The notes under the pieces were generated by a model. That model was not told the DNA's origin and made no database searches. It worked only from the letters and a program-made list of their open reading frames with translations. A stretch of 14,895 bases of DNA from an uncultured Rhizobiaceae group bacterium. GTDB taxonomy: Bacteria > Pseudomonadota > Alphaproteobacteria > Rhizobiales > Rhizobiaceae. Made by a program: the position numbers and the translations under genes. Within the stretch, counting starts at the first letter, position 1. Each line of letters opens with the position of its first letter. Shown here piece after piece: positions 7,106-14,895 of the stretch. The stretch spans positions 1-14,895 of the forward strand of contig CAJQOR010000100.1 of assembly GCA_905479965.1 (NCBI GenBank). Reading direction: 5' to 3'.

Positions 7106-7981
7106 ATGAGCGACGAGACGAGAGAAGTTGAATTAGAAATCGGTGGGGAAACTCGGCACTTTGATATTGATGATCCTGATCTGCCTGATTGGGTTGATGA
7201 TGAAGCATTTGCATCAGGCGACTATCCGTATGATAAAAAGCTGAAATGGAAACACTACGAGGAAACCATTGAGGCACTGCAAGTTGAGCTTGTTAAAGTT
7301 CAGTCTTGGCTTGGATCTAGCGGGTCAAGAATTATTTCTGTGTTCGAAGGTCGTGATGCCGCTGGTAAAGGCGGTTCGATCAACGCTGTGAGACAATATA
7401 TGAACCATAGAACAGTTCGCACAGTTGCTCTGCCAAAGCCCACGGACCGCGAACGCGGTGAATGGTATTACCAACGGTATGTAGATCATTTTCCGACCAA
7501 TGGTGAAATGGTTTTATTTGATCGTTCTTGGTACAATCGTGCAGGCGTTGAACCCGTGATGGGCTTTTGCACACCGGATCAACATGCCAATTTCCTTGAG
7601 CAGACACCTGCTTTTGAAAAAATGATCTCGGATGAAGGCATTTATTTCTTCAAGTTCTGGCTCAATATTGGGCGCGAAATGCAACTGCACCGTTTTCATG
7701 ACCGTCGTCATAATCCGCTGAAAGTTTGGAAGTTGTCTCCAATGGATATTGCCAGCCTCAACAAGTGGGGCGATTACACGAAAAAACGTGATCTGATGTT
7801 GGCAACAACACATTCAGAGAACGCACCTTGGACCGTTGTGAAAACTAACGATAAACGGCGGGCTCGGATAAACATCATTCGCCATATTCTTTCCACTCTT
7901 CCATACGATGATAAAGATGAAGACGTTATTGGCGACATTGATGATAAAATATTGGGCCACGGGCCAAGCTTCGTAGAGTAA
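7106..7981 (+). CDS. ppk2: Polyphosphate kinase 2
   Basis: This gene encodes a 291-residue cytosolic PPK2 enzyme that transfers phosphate between polyphosphate and nucleotides, usually favouring nucleotide phosphorylation from polyphosphate. The fold resembles thymidylate kinase. Visible landmarks are the Walker A loop [10 protein letters not shown] (81-90), the [15 protein letters not shown] stretch (111-125), Walker B plus following residues [14 protein letters not shown] (136-149), FFKFWLNI (181-188) and the lid arginines of [14 protein letters not shown] (198-211). A single PPK2 domain with an acidic N-terminal extension suits class I. The frame is open back to an ATG at 7061, but the ATG at 7106 is better: it has AAGTGA just upstream, starts MSDETR as relatives do, and gives a typical length. 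fadD follows after 18 bases, suggesting one transcript. Nucleotide specificity (ADP or GDP) is not readable here. Confidence 0.95.
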   Translation: MSDETREVELEIGGETRHFDIDDPDLPDWVDDEAFASGDYPYDKKLKWKHYEETIEALQVELVKVQSWLGSSGSRIISVFEGRDAAGKGGSINAVRQYMNHRTVRTVALPKPTDRERGEWYYQRYVDHFPTNGEMVLFDRSWYNRAGVEPVMGFCTPDQHANFLEQTPAFEKMISDEGIYFFKFWLNIGREMQLHRFHDRRHNPLKVWKLSPMDIASLNKWGDYTKKRDLMLATTHSENAPWTVVKTNDKRRARINIIRHILSTLPYDDKDEDVIGDIDDKILGHGPSFVE

Positions 7982-7999
7982 GTCATATGAGGAGGATAT

Positions 8000-9703
8000 A
8001 TGGGTAAATTATTATTGCCGGCGCCACGCGCTTGGGTGCCAACCTATCCATCCGATATTCCAGCTGAACTTCCTCCTCTTGAGCATCCATCTTTAAGTTC
8101 TTTCTTTGAAAAAAGCTTAAAACAAAATGCTGCGCAGCCTGCGCATACATCTATGGGCAAAACCATCACTTACGGTGATTGGGACAAGGGCTCTGAACAT
8201 TTTGCTGGATGGTTACAATCGCTCGAGCTGAAGGCGGGTACGCGCATTGCCGTCATGTTGCCAAATGTTTTGCAGTCACCCATCGTGATCGCTTCAATTT
8301 TGCGTGCAGGATATGTGCTCACGAGCATTAATCCGCTTTACACACCTCGTGAGTTGAAAAACCAGCTAAATGATTCCGGCGCTGAAGCCATTATTGTGCT
8401 CGAGAACTTTGCTCATACACTCGAAAAAGTTGTTAAAGAAACGAACCTTAAGCATGTCTGCGTCACATCAATGGGTGATATGTTTATCGGCGACGCTTTG
8501 GGGCTTAAAAGCAAAGTGGTAAATTTGGTTGTACGGCGCGTAAAAAAGATGGTGCCAAAATGGTCGTTACCTGATCATGTCCCCTATCGAGCAGCACTTA
8601 GCATCGGCGCGAAATCAGGGTTTACACCGCATGAAAACACCCATGATGATGTCGCACTTTTACAATATACTGGCGGCACCACTGGTGTTCCTAAAGCTGC
8701 GATGATTACCCATGGGAATCTGCTATCAAACATCGAGCAGGCTGCTATTTGGGTTGAAAGCGCGCTTAAGTCAAAAAAACCTGTCGACCAAGTTACTTTT
8801 TTATGTGCGCTGCCGCTTTATCACATCTTTGCTCTTACTGTGAATTTGATGATTTCAACACGACTTGGCTCGCATAACCTACTCATTGCAAATCCACGCG
8901 ACATACCCGGCTTTGTAAAAGAATTAGAGAAGCACCCCGTTCATATTTTTGCCGGGTTAAACACCTTGTTTAATGCATTGATGAACAACCCTGATTTCCG
9001 GAAACTCGATTTTTCAGAACTATTAATCTCTGCAAGTGGTGGCATGAAAACGCAAACCGCTGTGGCCAACAGATGGGAAACGATCACAGGTTCTGTTATC
9101 CATGAAGCCTATGGCTTGTCAGAAACATCACCCGTCGTGTGCGGTAACCTTTTTGACGATGAGCATTTCAACGGCACGATCGGTATTCCCGTTTCTTCGA
9201 CAATTGTTGAAGTGCGCGGCGAGGACAATAAAGAACTTCCAAATGGCGAAATCGGAGAAATTTGTGTTCGTGGGCCGCAGGTGATGAAAGGTTATTGGAA
9301 CAGTCCTGATGAGACTGAAAATGTCATGACAGAAGATGGATTTTTCAAAACAGGTGACATCGGATTAATGAGCAATGAGGGGTATATCACCCTTGTTGAT
9401 CGCGTCAAAGATATGATTTTGGTATCTGGTTTTAATGTTTATCCTAATGAACTAGAGGATGTGATTGCCTTGCTTGATGGTGTGCAAGAATGTGCTGCTA
9501 TTGGGATCCCAAATACTGAAGGTCACGAAGACATCAAACTCTTTGTTGTACGCAGTAATCCCGATTTGAGTGATGCGCAAATCCGAGAATATTGCAAAAT
9601 ACAGCTGACAAACTACAAACGCCCAAAACATATTGTATTTCGCGATGAATTACCCAAAAGCAATGTTGGAAAAGTTCTGCGACGCGAATTGAGAGAAACT
9701 TAA
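8000..9703 (+). CDS. fadD: Long-chain fatty acid-CoA ligase
   Basis: This gene encodes a 567-residue adenylate-forming enzyme that activates fatty acids with ATP and CoA for degradation or lipid assembly, probably at the inner face of the membrane. The motifs are in order: the AMP-binding P-loop YTGGTTGVPK (223-232), PLYHIFA (272-278), HEAYGLSET (368-376), the GEICVRGPQVMKGYWN stretch (419-434), DGFFKTGDIG (446-455), the FACS signature within DRVKDMILVSGFNVYP (467-482) and the C-terminal catalytic lysine K558 in PKSNVGKVLRREL. Length equals that of E. coli FadD-type enzymes. The start is well supported by a strong GAGGAGG site six bases before the ATG. It lies 18 bases after ppk2 and 91 bases before pgi. 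Acyl chain preference is not visible; the long-chain call rests on overall similarity. Confidence 0.94.
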   Translation: MGKLLLPAPRAWVPTYPSDIPAELPPLEHPSLSSFFEKSLKQNAAQPAHTSMGKTITYGDWDKGSEHFAGWLQSLELKAGTRIAVMLPNVLQSPIVIASILRAGYVLTSINPLYTPRELKNQLNDSGAEAIIVLENFAHTLEKVVKETNLKHVCVTSMGDMFIGDALGLKSKVVNLVVRRVKKMVPKWSLPDHVPYRAALSIGAKSGFTPHENTHDDVALLQYTGGTTGVPKAAMITHGNLLSNIEQAAIWVESALKSKKPVDQVTFLCALPLYHIFALTVNLMISTRLGSHNLLIANPRDIPGFVKELEKHPVHIFAGLNTLFNALMNNPDFRKLDFSELLISASGGMKTQTAVANRWETITGSVIHEAYGLSETSPVVCGNLFDDEHFNGTIGIPVSSTIVEVRGEDNKELPNGEIGEICVRGPQVMKGYWNSPDETENVMTEDGFFKTGDIGLMSNEGYITLVDRVKDMILVSGFNVYPNELEDVIALLDGVQECAAIGIPNTEGHEDIKLFVVRSNPDLSDAQIREYCKIQLTNYKRPKHIVFRDELPKSNVGKVLRRELRET

Positions 9704-9740
9704 ATCGATTTAAATTTTTGATTACTTCGCTGCCTAACAG

Positions 9741-9769
9741 TTGATTTTATCACAATTCATCTTCATATA
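9741..9769 (+). promoter_or_regulatory. Weak candidate pgi promoter
   Basis: In the 91-base fadD-pgi spacer, TTGATT at 9741-9746 is followed after 17 bases by CATATA (9764-9769), overlapping TATATG. Transcription would begin just before the AAAGGAG ribosome site at about 9780. No terminator for fadD is visible, so pgi may equally be read from upstream. Confidence 0.3.
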
Positions 9770-9794
9770 TGGGCTGATCAAAGGAGCTCATGCC

Positions 9795-11432
9795 GTGAAC
9801 AACCAATCTCAAACCATTCTTGAACAGCTTAAAACGAACCTTGCTGAAAGCGGTCCATGTGACATGCGAAAGGCCTTCGCAGATGATCCAAAGCGAGCGG
9901 AAAAGTTTTCAGCTCAACTTGATGATCTGTTGATGGATTACTCCAAATGTTCAATTGATGACACCAGCCTATCCCAACTTTTGCAATTGGCTGAAAGTTC
10001 AGATGTGTTTGCCAAGCGCGATGCTATGTTTGCTGGTGAGAAGATCAACACAACAGAAGATCGCGCTGTTTTGCATACCGCTTTGCGCGCAGCACGCAAT
10101 GCAGACATTAAGTTTGAGGGCGAGAACGTTGTTACCGATGTTCATGCGGTTCTTGATGCGATGGGTACATTTTCAGATGGCGTGCGCTCTGGCGAGATCA
10201 AAGGAGCGACAGGCAAGAAAATAACCGACATAGTCAATATCGGCATTGGTGGGTCTGATCTAGGGCCTGTGATGGCAACTCTCGCATTATCACCTTATCA
10301 TGATGGTCCCAAAGCGCATTTTGTCTCCAATGTGGATGGTGCGCATATCGCAGATATTCTAGCTGAACTTACACCAGAGACCACTTTGGTCATTGTCGCA
10401 TCCAAAACTTTTACGACAATAGAAACCATGACGAATGCTGAAACTGCGCGTCAGTGGATTTCAAATGCTCTAGGTGAGAAAGCCGTAGGCGATCATTTTG
10501 CAGCAGTTTCAACTGCGCTAGATAAAGTTGAAAAATTTGGCATGTCATCGTCACGCGTGTTTGGTTTTTGGGATTGGGTTGGTGGACGTTATTCACTTTG
10601 GTCGGCGATTGGTTTGCCAATTATGATTGCTGTTGGTAAAGAGAATTTCCGTGCATTCCTTGATGGTGCGCAATCCATGGATAATCATTTTAAAACCGCT
10701 GAGCCTGGGCAAAACATCCCGCTTCTTTTGGGACTGTTAGGCATTTGGCACCGCCTTGTATGCGGCTGCTCGACACGTGCAATTCTTCCCTATGATCAAC
10801 GCCTATCTCGTTTCCCAGCTTATTTGCAACAGCTTGATATGGAATCAAATGGTAAGGGTGTAACCGTTGACGGCAAAGCGCTGCAAACCGCGTCTGGTCC
10901 GATTGTCTGGGGTGAACCTGGTACCAATGGCCAGCACGCTTTTTATCAGCTTATCCACCAAGGAACTGACGTTATTCCTGCAGAGTTTATGATTGCCGCA
11001 AATGGGCATGAAAAGAATTTAGGTCATCAGCATGATTTGCTCGTGGCCAACTGTTTGGCACAATCGGAAGCCTTGATGAAAGGCCGCACATATGATGAAG
11101 CATTTGCTCAGTTAAAATCTAAAGGAACGGATGATGAAACTGCAGCAACAATAGCGCCACACCGCGTCTTTACCGGAAACCGCCCATCGATCACATTTAT
11201 CTATGATCAACTCACCCCATTTGCACTTGGTCGATTGATCGCTCTTTATGAACATCGTGTGTTTGTAGAAGCACAGATCTTTGGCATTAATGCCTATGAT
11301 CAATGGGGCGTTGAATTGGGTAAAGAGCTCGCAACAGGCCTATTGCCTGTTGTTGAAGGCAAAGAAGACGCCAGTGGACATGACAGTTCTACTGCCGCCA
11401 TTGCTGCTTATATCCAAAGCCGAAAAGCTTAA
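9795..11432 (+). CDS. pgi: Glucose-6-phosphate isomerase
   Basis: This gene encodes a 545-residue cytosolic enzyme that interconverts glucose 6-phosphate and fructose 6-phosphate in glycolysis and gluconeogenesis. Numbered from the chosen start, it shows the phosphate-binding [11 protein letters not shown] (148-158) and [12 protein letters not shown] (203-214), PGI signature [14 protein letters not shown] (260-273), catalytic E350 in MESNGKG, H381 in GTNGQHAF, and the second signature [14 protein letters not shown] (497-510) with K510. Length matches E. coli Pgi (549). The frame is open back to a TTG at 9741. I prefer the GTG at 9795 because AAAGGAG lies eight bases upstream and the extra 18 residues are hydrophobic and absent from relatives. 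Its TAA overlaps that of convergent pyrC. It is complete, and the identification is secure. Confidence 0.96.
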   Translation: MNNQSQTILEQLKTNLAESGPCDMRKAFADDPKRAEKFSAQLDDLLMDYSKCSIDDTSLSQLLQLAESSDVFAKRDAMFAGEKINTTEDRAVLHTALRAARNADIKFEGENVVTDVHAVLDAMGTFSDGVRSGEIKGATGKKITDIVNIGIGGSDLGPVMATLALSPYHDGPKAHFVSNVDGAHIADILAELTPETTLVIVASKTFTTIETMTNAETARQWISNALGEKAVGDHFAAVSTALDKVEKFGMSSSRVFGFWDWVGGRYSLWSAIGLPIMIAVGKENFRAFLDGAQSMDNHFKTAEPGQNIPLLLGLLGIWHRLVCGCSTRAILPYDQRLSRFPAYLQQLDMESNGKGVTVDGKALQTASGPIVWGEPGTNGQHAFYQLIHQGTDVIPAEFMIAANGHEKNLGHQHDLLVANCLAQSEALMKGRTYDEAFAQLKSKGTDDETAATIAPHRVFTGNRPSITFIYDQLTPFALGRLIALYEHRVFVEAQIFGINAYDQWGVELGKELATGLLPVVEGKEDASGHDSSTAAIAAYIQSRKA

Positions 11433-12475
11433 ACTTTCACATTCCAGTAAACAGGGGTCATCGGATCAAATACGGTGACCTCACCTTCGCCCGTTGGTAT
11501 GACTTTTGGAAATTCGACAGCGTTATCGTGTTTAACCAATGTCATGGAACCTTCATTAGGTGCCAGGCTATAATGCTTGGGTCCGTTTAAGCTTGCAAAA
11601 GCCTCCAGACGATCCAGTGCATTTTCATCATCAAATATCTGTGCCAAACATGCCATTGTGTTGGTTGCTGTGAAAATACCAGCACAGCCACACGGGTCGA
11701 TTTTATGTTCGTCCAAATGCGGTGCTGAATCTGTCCCTAAGAAGAAACGCGCATCTTTTGATGTTGCTGCTTTGCGCAATGCCAGACGATGGGTCTCACG
11801 TTTGGCAACCGGTAAACAGTAATAATGCGGTCTAATTCCACCTGAAAGGATTGCATTGCGATTTATCATCAAGTGATGCGTTGTAATGCTTGCACCTAAC
11901 GGACCGCTTGAAGATGTCACATAGTCAACAGCATCGCTTGTCGTTATGTGCTCCATTGTCACCTTCAGCTCTGGCAACTTTGTGCGAAGCGGGTCGAGAA
12001 CGCGGTCGATGAAGACTTTCTCACGATCAAAGATATCAATGTCCGCATCAGTTACTTCTCCATGCACACACATCACCATGCCAATTTCGGCCATTCGTTC
12101 AAGAACAGGCATAATATTCTCAAAATTCCGCACGCCGTTCTCTGAGTTTGTCGTAGCGCCCGCAGGATATAATTTTGCTGCAGTTACAACACCCGATTTA
12201 AAAGCATCTTCAAGATCATCAGGGTCAGTTCCTTCTGTTAAATACAGCGTCATCAACGGCTCAAAGTTCGATCCATGAGGTCGAACAGCCATGATGCGAT
12301 CGCAATATGCTTGTGCGTCAGATTTTGTCACAACAGGGGGCACTAGATTTGGCATGATGATCGCTCGGGCAAAATGCCGCGAGGTTTCAGGCAAGACGGA
12401 TTTTAACATGTCGCCGTCTCTGAGATGTAAATGCCAGTCATCTGGTGTTCTGATCGTAATTGACGGCTGTACCAT
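11429..12475 (-). CDS. pyrC: Dihydroorotase
   Basis: This gene encodes a 348-residue zinc enzyme that closes carbamoyl-aspartate to dihydroorotate, the third step of pyrimidine synthesis. It is a class II, E. coli-like dihydroorotase of identical length. The two-metal site is visible: H15 and H17 in DWHLHLRD, the carboxylated lysine K101 in [14 protein letters not shown]138 in CVHGE, H176 in MEHITT and D249 in GTDSAPH. Other conserved parts are IIMPNLVPP (39-47) and RPHYYCLP (215-222). The frame opens at a TTG (12490), but the ATG at 12475 fits the family N-terminus and has a purine-rich GGAAAGAAG upstream. It converges on pgi with overlapping stops and diverges from the SDR gene. I see no convincing promoter or pyrimidine-responsive leader in its upstream region. 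It is complete. Confidence 0.96.
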   Translation of the reverse strand: MVQPSITIRTPDDWHLHLRDGDMLKSVLPETSRHFARAIIMPNLVPPVVTKSDAQAYCDRIMAVRPHGSNFEPLMTLYLTEGTDPDDLEDAFKSGVVTAAKLYPAGATTNSENGVRNFENIMPVLERMAEIGMVMCVHGEVTDADIDIFDREKVFIDRVLDPLRTKLPELKVTMEHITTSDAVDYVTSSSGPLGASITTHHLMINRNAILSGGIRPHYYCLPVAKRETHRLALRKAATSKDARFFLGTDSAPHLDEHKIDPCGCAGIFTATNTMACLAQIFDDENALDRLEAFASLNGPKHYSLAPNEGSMTLVKHDNAVEFPKVIPTGEGEVTVFDPMTPVYWNVKV

Positions 12476-12552
12476 GATACTTCTTTCCAAAACGGTTGAA
12501 CATCAATCTTGTTTCAAACGGAATAAAGGATGGCACCCGATACGTCCATGCT

Positions 12553-12581
12553 TTGATCATAATTTTCGTTGCTTTTATGCT
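12553..12581 (+). promoter_or_regulatory. Candidate promoter for the SDR gene
   Basis: TTGATC (12553-12558) and TATGCT (12576-12581) are separated by 17 bases, each matching the sigma-70 consensus at four of six positions. Transcription would start near 12588, leaving about 45 bases of leader with an AAGGAG site before the ATG at 12633. Confidence 0.45.
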
Positions 12582-12632
12582 GTTCATTCAAATCAATTTT
12601 TTCTAACATGCAAATCAAATAAGGAGTTGGTT

Positions 12633-13421
12633 ATGGATTTAGGAATATCGGGTAAAAACGCGATTGTTTTAGCCTCATCAAAGGGGTTGGGACGCGCCAT
12701 TGCTGAAGAACTTGCATCAGAGGGTGCGAATGTTTTGCTGGTTGGTCGAACCAGCGAAGTGTTGGGAAGCGTTGCCGCTGAAATAAATGCAAAAGCTGCC
12801 GGCAAAGCTGACTATGTCATTGCAGATCTTTCAGATCCAAATAGTGCTGATGTAATTGAAAAAGCGGCATTGGACAAACTCGGTCGTATCGATATTTTGG
12901 TCAATAATACTGGTGGCCCTCCTCCTGGTAAAATGTCGGATGCAGATGTCATGGGTCTAGCCCCACATTTTAACACGATGGTCATGCGTGTAATGGATAT
13001 CACAGCTAGATTTGTTCCCCACATGAAAGCGCAAGGCTGGGGCCGAGTTCTAACCGTTGCGTCTTCTGGGGTTGAGCAGCCTATTCCAAATTTGGGTTTG
13101 TCCAATACATTACGTGCAGCGCTTGTTGGATGGTCAAAATCAATGTCCAATGAACTTGCAGGTGATGGCATAACGTTCAACTTGCTGCTTCCTGGTCGCA
13201 TAGCGACAGATCGCACCAAGCAACTTGATGAAGCAAATGCTAAGAAAAGTGGTTTACCCGTTGAACAAGTCACCAAAAATTCAATCGCAGCGATCCCAGC
13301 AGGACGTTATGGAGACCCAAAGGAATTTGGTTCTGCGGCGGCATTTTTATGCAGTGATAAAGCCAGCTATATTACGGGCGGCATGATCCGTTGTGATGGT
13401 GGTTCGATTAAATCTGTATAA
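12633..13421 (+). CDS. Atypical SDR family oxidoreductase, 3-oxoacyl-ACP reductase-like
   Basis: This gene encodes a 262-residue Rossmann-fold protein of the short-chain dehydrogenase/reductase superfamily. The fold markers are present: a glycine-rich turn LASSKGLG (13-20, in place of TGxxxGxG), ADLSD (64-68), an NNTGG strand end (91-95, in place of NNAG), VASSG with the usual serine (142-146), LLLPGRIATDR (184-194) and the C-terminal ITGGMIRCDGGS. The catalytic YxxxK is missing: at the aligned place it reads S157-N-T-L-R161 before AALVGWSK. Some 3-oxoacyl-ACP reductase-like SDR groups are known to deviate in these motifs, so it is probably a real subfamily and not a decayed copy. The true activity is unknown. 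The start is the ATG at 12633 with AAGGAG six bases upstream; the open frame further upstream is antisense to pyrC. It converges on dat with a 10-base gap. Superfamily is certain, substrate unknown. Confidence 0.9.
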   Translation: MDLGISGKNAIVLASSKGLGRAIAEELASEGANVLLVGRTSEVLGSVAAEINAKAAGKADYVIADLSDPNSADVIEKAALDKLGRIDILVNNTGGPPPGKMSDADVMGLAPHFNTMVMRVMDITARFVPHMKAQGWGRVLTVASSGVEQPIPNLGLSNTLRAALVGWSKSMSNELAGDGITFNLLLPGRIATDRTKQLDEANAKKSGLPVEQVTKNSIAAIPAGRYGDPKEFGSAAAFLCSDKASYITGGMIRCDGGSIKSV

Positions 13422-13431
13422 TTGCTAACAA

Positions 13432-14286
13432 TTAAATTGCGCGTTTAATACTCTCTTGGATATAGAGCGCGCGCAATTTTTTAACATGTTCACCGACTTG
13501 GCCGTCACCAATTGAATGGCCGTCTATTTTCACAACGGGGAACATGAAAGTTGTTGCCGATGAAATGAAGGCCTCTTTTGCTTGATAGGCTTCTTCTTTG
13601 GTGAACTGACGCTCTTCAATCTTCATTTGGTTTTCTTCAGCATATTGCAAAATCGCAGCGCGCGTGATGCCGGGAAGAATTTCGTTCGAGGTCGGTCGCG
13701 TTACAATCGCTTCATCCTTAGTGATGATGAACGCATTGTTGGATGTACCTTCCATAACCACACCATCTTTGACAAACCACGCATCATCTGCGCCCTGTTT
13801 TTTAGCTTCCATTTTTGCAAGCGATGGATACAGAAGTTGAACAGTTTTAATATCACATCGTCCCCAGCGGAGATCTTCTATTGTGATCACTGAAATTCCA
13901 GTTTCAATTGCTGGATTTTTGATGATGGACTTTGGTTGACTAAAAATCACAACACTTTGCGTGAGTTCATCATTATCGAAGGCGAAATCACGATCAGCAA
14001 CACCACGCGAGATTTGAAAATACAAGAACCCTTCTTGCAGATCGTTACGTGCGACAACCTCGCGATTAAGCTCTAACAATTGCTCGTAATCATATGTAAG
14101 AGGCATGTCGAGTGCTTTGCAGGACCGCTCCAGACGTGCGATATGCGCGGGGAAATCAATCAGTTTTCCATCGATAACTGCTATACCTTCGTAAACGGCA
14201 TCCGCGAATAAAAACCCTCGATCAAATACTGATACAGTCGCTTCGTTTTCGGGCTTAAATTCACCATTTACATAGACAATACGCAT
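13432..14286 (-). CDS. dat: D-amino-acid aminotransferase (D-alanine transaminase type)
   Basis: This gene encodes a 284-residue PLP enzyme of fold type IV that exchanges amino groups between D-amino acids and 2-oxo acids, classically supplying D-glutamate and D-alanine for peptidoglycan. It follows the Bacillus enzyme closely: VFDRGFLFADAVYE (20-33), YFQISRG (89-95), EDLRWGRCDIK with PLP lysine K147, E179 in VVMEGTSNNAF, and PGITRAAI near 205-212. Aligned to the Bacillus carboxylate-binding residues Tyr31, Arg98 and His100, this protein has Y32, R99 and F101, so the histidine is replaced. That may change substrate recognition; a broader class IV aminotransferase is the main alternative. The ATG follows AAGGATG at good spacing. 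It lies 27 bases after an unidentified gene and is probably co-transcribed with it. I see no terminator at its 3' end, which faces the SDR gene. Confidence 0.88.
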   Translation of the reverse strand: MRIVYVNGEFKPENEATVSVFDRGFLFADAVYEGIAVIDGKLIDFPAHIARLERSCKALDMPLTYDYEQLLELNREVVARNDLQEGFLYFQISRGVADRDFAFDNDELTQSVVIFSQPKSIIKNPAIETGISVITIEDLRWGRCDIKTVQLLYPSLAKMEAKKQGADDAWFVKDGVVMEGTSNNAFIITKDEAIVTRPTSNEILPGITRAAILQYAEENQMKIEERQFTKEEAYQAKEAFISSATTFMFPVVKIDGHSIGDGQVGEHVKKLRALYIQESIKRAI

Positions 14287-14313
14287 AGTTCATCCTTTAA
14301 GGCATACTGCCCG

Positions 14314-14895
14314 TTAGTTTTGCACCTGAAATCGGACATCATAAAGCTCAACAGACTTGCCACCGCCGGTGATGTCGCTGTTGATTGCGAGATAAGGCTG
14401 GGTTTCAAAAGAACCAACATTTGTCATATCAAGATCGATCAAAACGTCACTACGACCCGCATCAAGTTGGAAACGTCGGCGGCCAATTTCAATGCCACTT
14501 TTCAAGAGACAACGAACATATACTTGTGTTGGTTCTGTAACCGAAACCGATAGTGCAAGCGCAAAATTACGCGATGCAGCTGGCGCCAAAATTCGCCCAT
14601 TTAAAGGAACAAGCGCTTCTCCAAACTCGCCGGCATTAACGGACGTGATGCGCACACCACCAGAATTGTCGTCACCGATCGTTTCAACTAAAACTTCACC
14701 GCGTCCGCGCGCTTTATCTGCATCAGCTGGGCCAAACACTTCTATCCAATCGCCCGCTTGCTCTTCCGCATCATTGAGAACTTTGGGGATAAAGTCATCT
14801 TGCGCGATCTGTTCGTCCGCAGTCGTTTCCTGCGGTCCACCATTTCGCCAGTCGACAAACAAATCGTAATATTCACTCTCAGTTAATATCCAAGC
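14314..14895 (-). CDS. Unidentified protein, 5' end outside the window
   Basis: This frame is open to the right edge, so only the C-terminal 193 residues are seen; a TTG at 14862 is the first possible start codon but has no clear ribosome site, and coding-like sequence (AWILTESEYYDLFVDWR) continues upstream of it. I do not recognise the protein. The first visible third is acidic and low in complexity (PQETTADEQIAQDDFIPK and onward). From about residue 60 of the visible part the pattern is alternating hydrophobic and polar residues, typical of a beta-sandwich, ending in VELYDVRFQVQN. No membrane segment or enzyme motif is visible. It sits 27 bases upstream of dat on the same strand, suggesting one transcript. 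A carbohydrate-binding or structural beta domain is possible, but that is only inference from the strand pattern. Confidence 0.7.
   Translation of the reverse strand, partial: AWILTESEYYDLFVDWRNGGPQETTADEQIAQDDFIPKVLNDAEEQAGDWIEVFGPADADKARGRGEVLVETIGDDNSGGVRITSVNAGEFGEALVPLNGRILAPAASRNFALALSVSVTEPTQVYVRCLLKSGIEIGRRRFQLDAGRSDVLIDLDMTNVGSFETQPYLAINSDITGGGKSVELYDVRFQVQN

Noticed and set aside
5910..7109. Repeated 12-mer GTGATGATATGA before dcd (5910-5921) and ppk2 (7098-7109)
   Set aside because: Both copies cover the ribosome site and ATG, so the likeness is explained by similar initiation signals; too short to be called a repeat family.
9704..9725. AT-rich AATC...GATT repeat after fadD as a terminator
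   Set aside because: Four-pair stem with a long loop and the T-run inside the loop; not a workable terminator.
9741..9794. Hydrophobic 18-residue start of pgi that could look like a signal peptide
   Set aside because: Pgi is cytosolic, the TTG has no ribosome site, and the GTG at 9795 has AAAGGAG at good spacing.
12291..12632. Open frame extending the SDR protein upstream by 114 residues
   Set aside because: It is antisense to pyrC and its 5' spacer; the ATG at 12633 has AAGGAG upstream and gives a normal SDR length.
12812..13276. 154-residue open frame antisense to the SDR gene
   Set aside because: It lies wholly opposite a well-supported gene, has no recognisable domain and no ribosome site; a shadow frame.
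13419..13434. AATTG...CAATT inverted repeat between the SDR gene and dat as a bidirectional terminator
   Set aside because: Only five AT-rich pairs and no T-run on either strand.

Overview
This 14.9 kb window looks like ordinary chromosome from an alphaproteobacterium, most likely of the Hyphomicrobiales (Rhizobiales). The evidence is a SAM-II riboswitch ahead of an O-succinylhomoserine sulfhydrylase gene, a tandem-domain dCTP deaminase of the type common in that order, a class I PPK2, and the apaG / metZ / dcd neighbourhood. By eye the base composition is moderate to AT-leaning for that order, which would suit a marine or low-GC lineage; I could not measure it. There are no rRNA or tRNA genes, insertion sequences, phage genes or CRISPR arrays. 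Coding density is very high.

Layout. Positions 28-3643 (minus) hold an apparent transcription unit read apaG > trkH > ade: a conserved protein linked to divalent cation efflux, a potassium uptake membrane protein starting at TTG inside a 4-base overlap, and adenine deaminase. Divergent from it at 3845-4459 (plus) is a CDP-alcohol phosphatidyltransferase closed by an intrinsic terminator. Facing it is metZ (4489-5673, minus), whose roughly 150-base leader carries a SAM-II aptamer, an intrinsic terminator and a perfect 11-base antiterminator pairing. Diverging from metZ, four plus-strand genes follow: dcd (5918-7027), ppk2 (7106-7981), fadD (8000-9703) and pgi (9795-11432). pgi and pyrC (11429-12475, minus) converge so tightly that their stop codons overlap. 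An atypical short-chain dehydrogenase (12633-13421, plus) diverges from pyrC. It converges on a D-amino-acid aminotransferase (13432-14286, minus), which lies just downstream of an unrecognised protein whose start is beyond the right edge.

The genes are mainly housekeeping: nucleotide metabolism (ade, dcd, pyrC), methionine synthesis (metZ), lipid activation and head-group transfer (fadD, CDP-alcohol transferase), central carbon (pgi), polyphosphate energy balance (ppk2), ion transport (trkH, apaG) and D-amino acids for the cell wall (dat). They do not form one pathway. I see no wholly new system. The best non-coding signal is the metZ SAM-II attenuator, which can be read base by base. The best protein oddities are the SDR without its catalytic Tyr and Lys, the split-motif dCTP deaminase, the aminotransferase with a changed carboxylate-binding residue, and the unidentified protein at the right edge.
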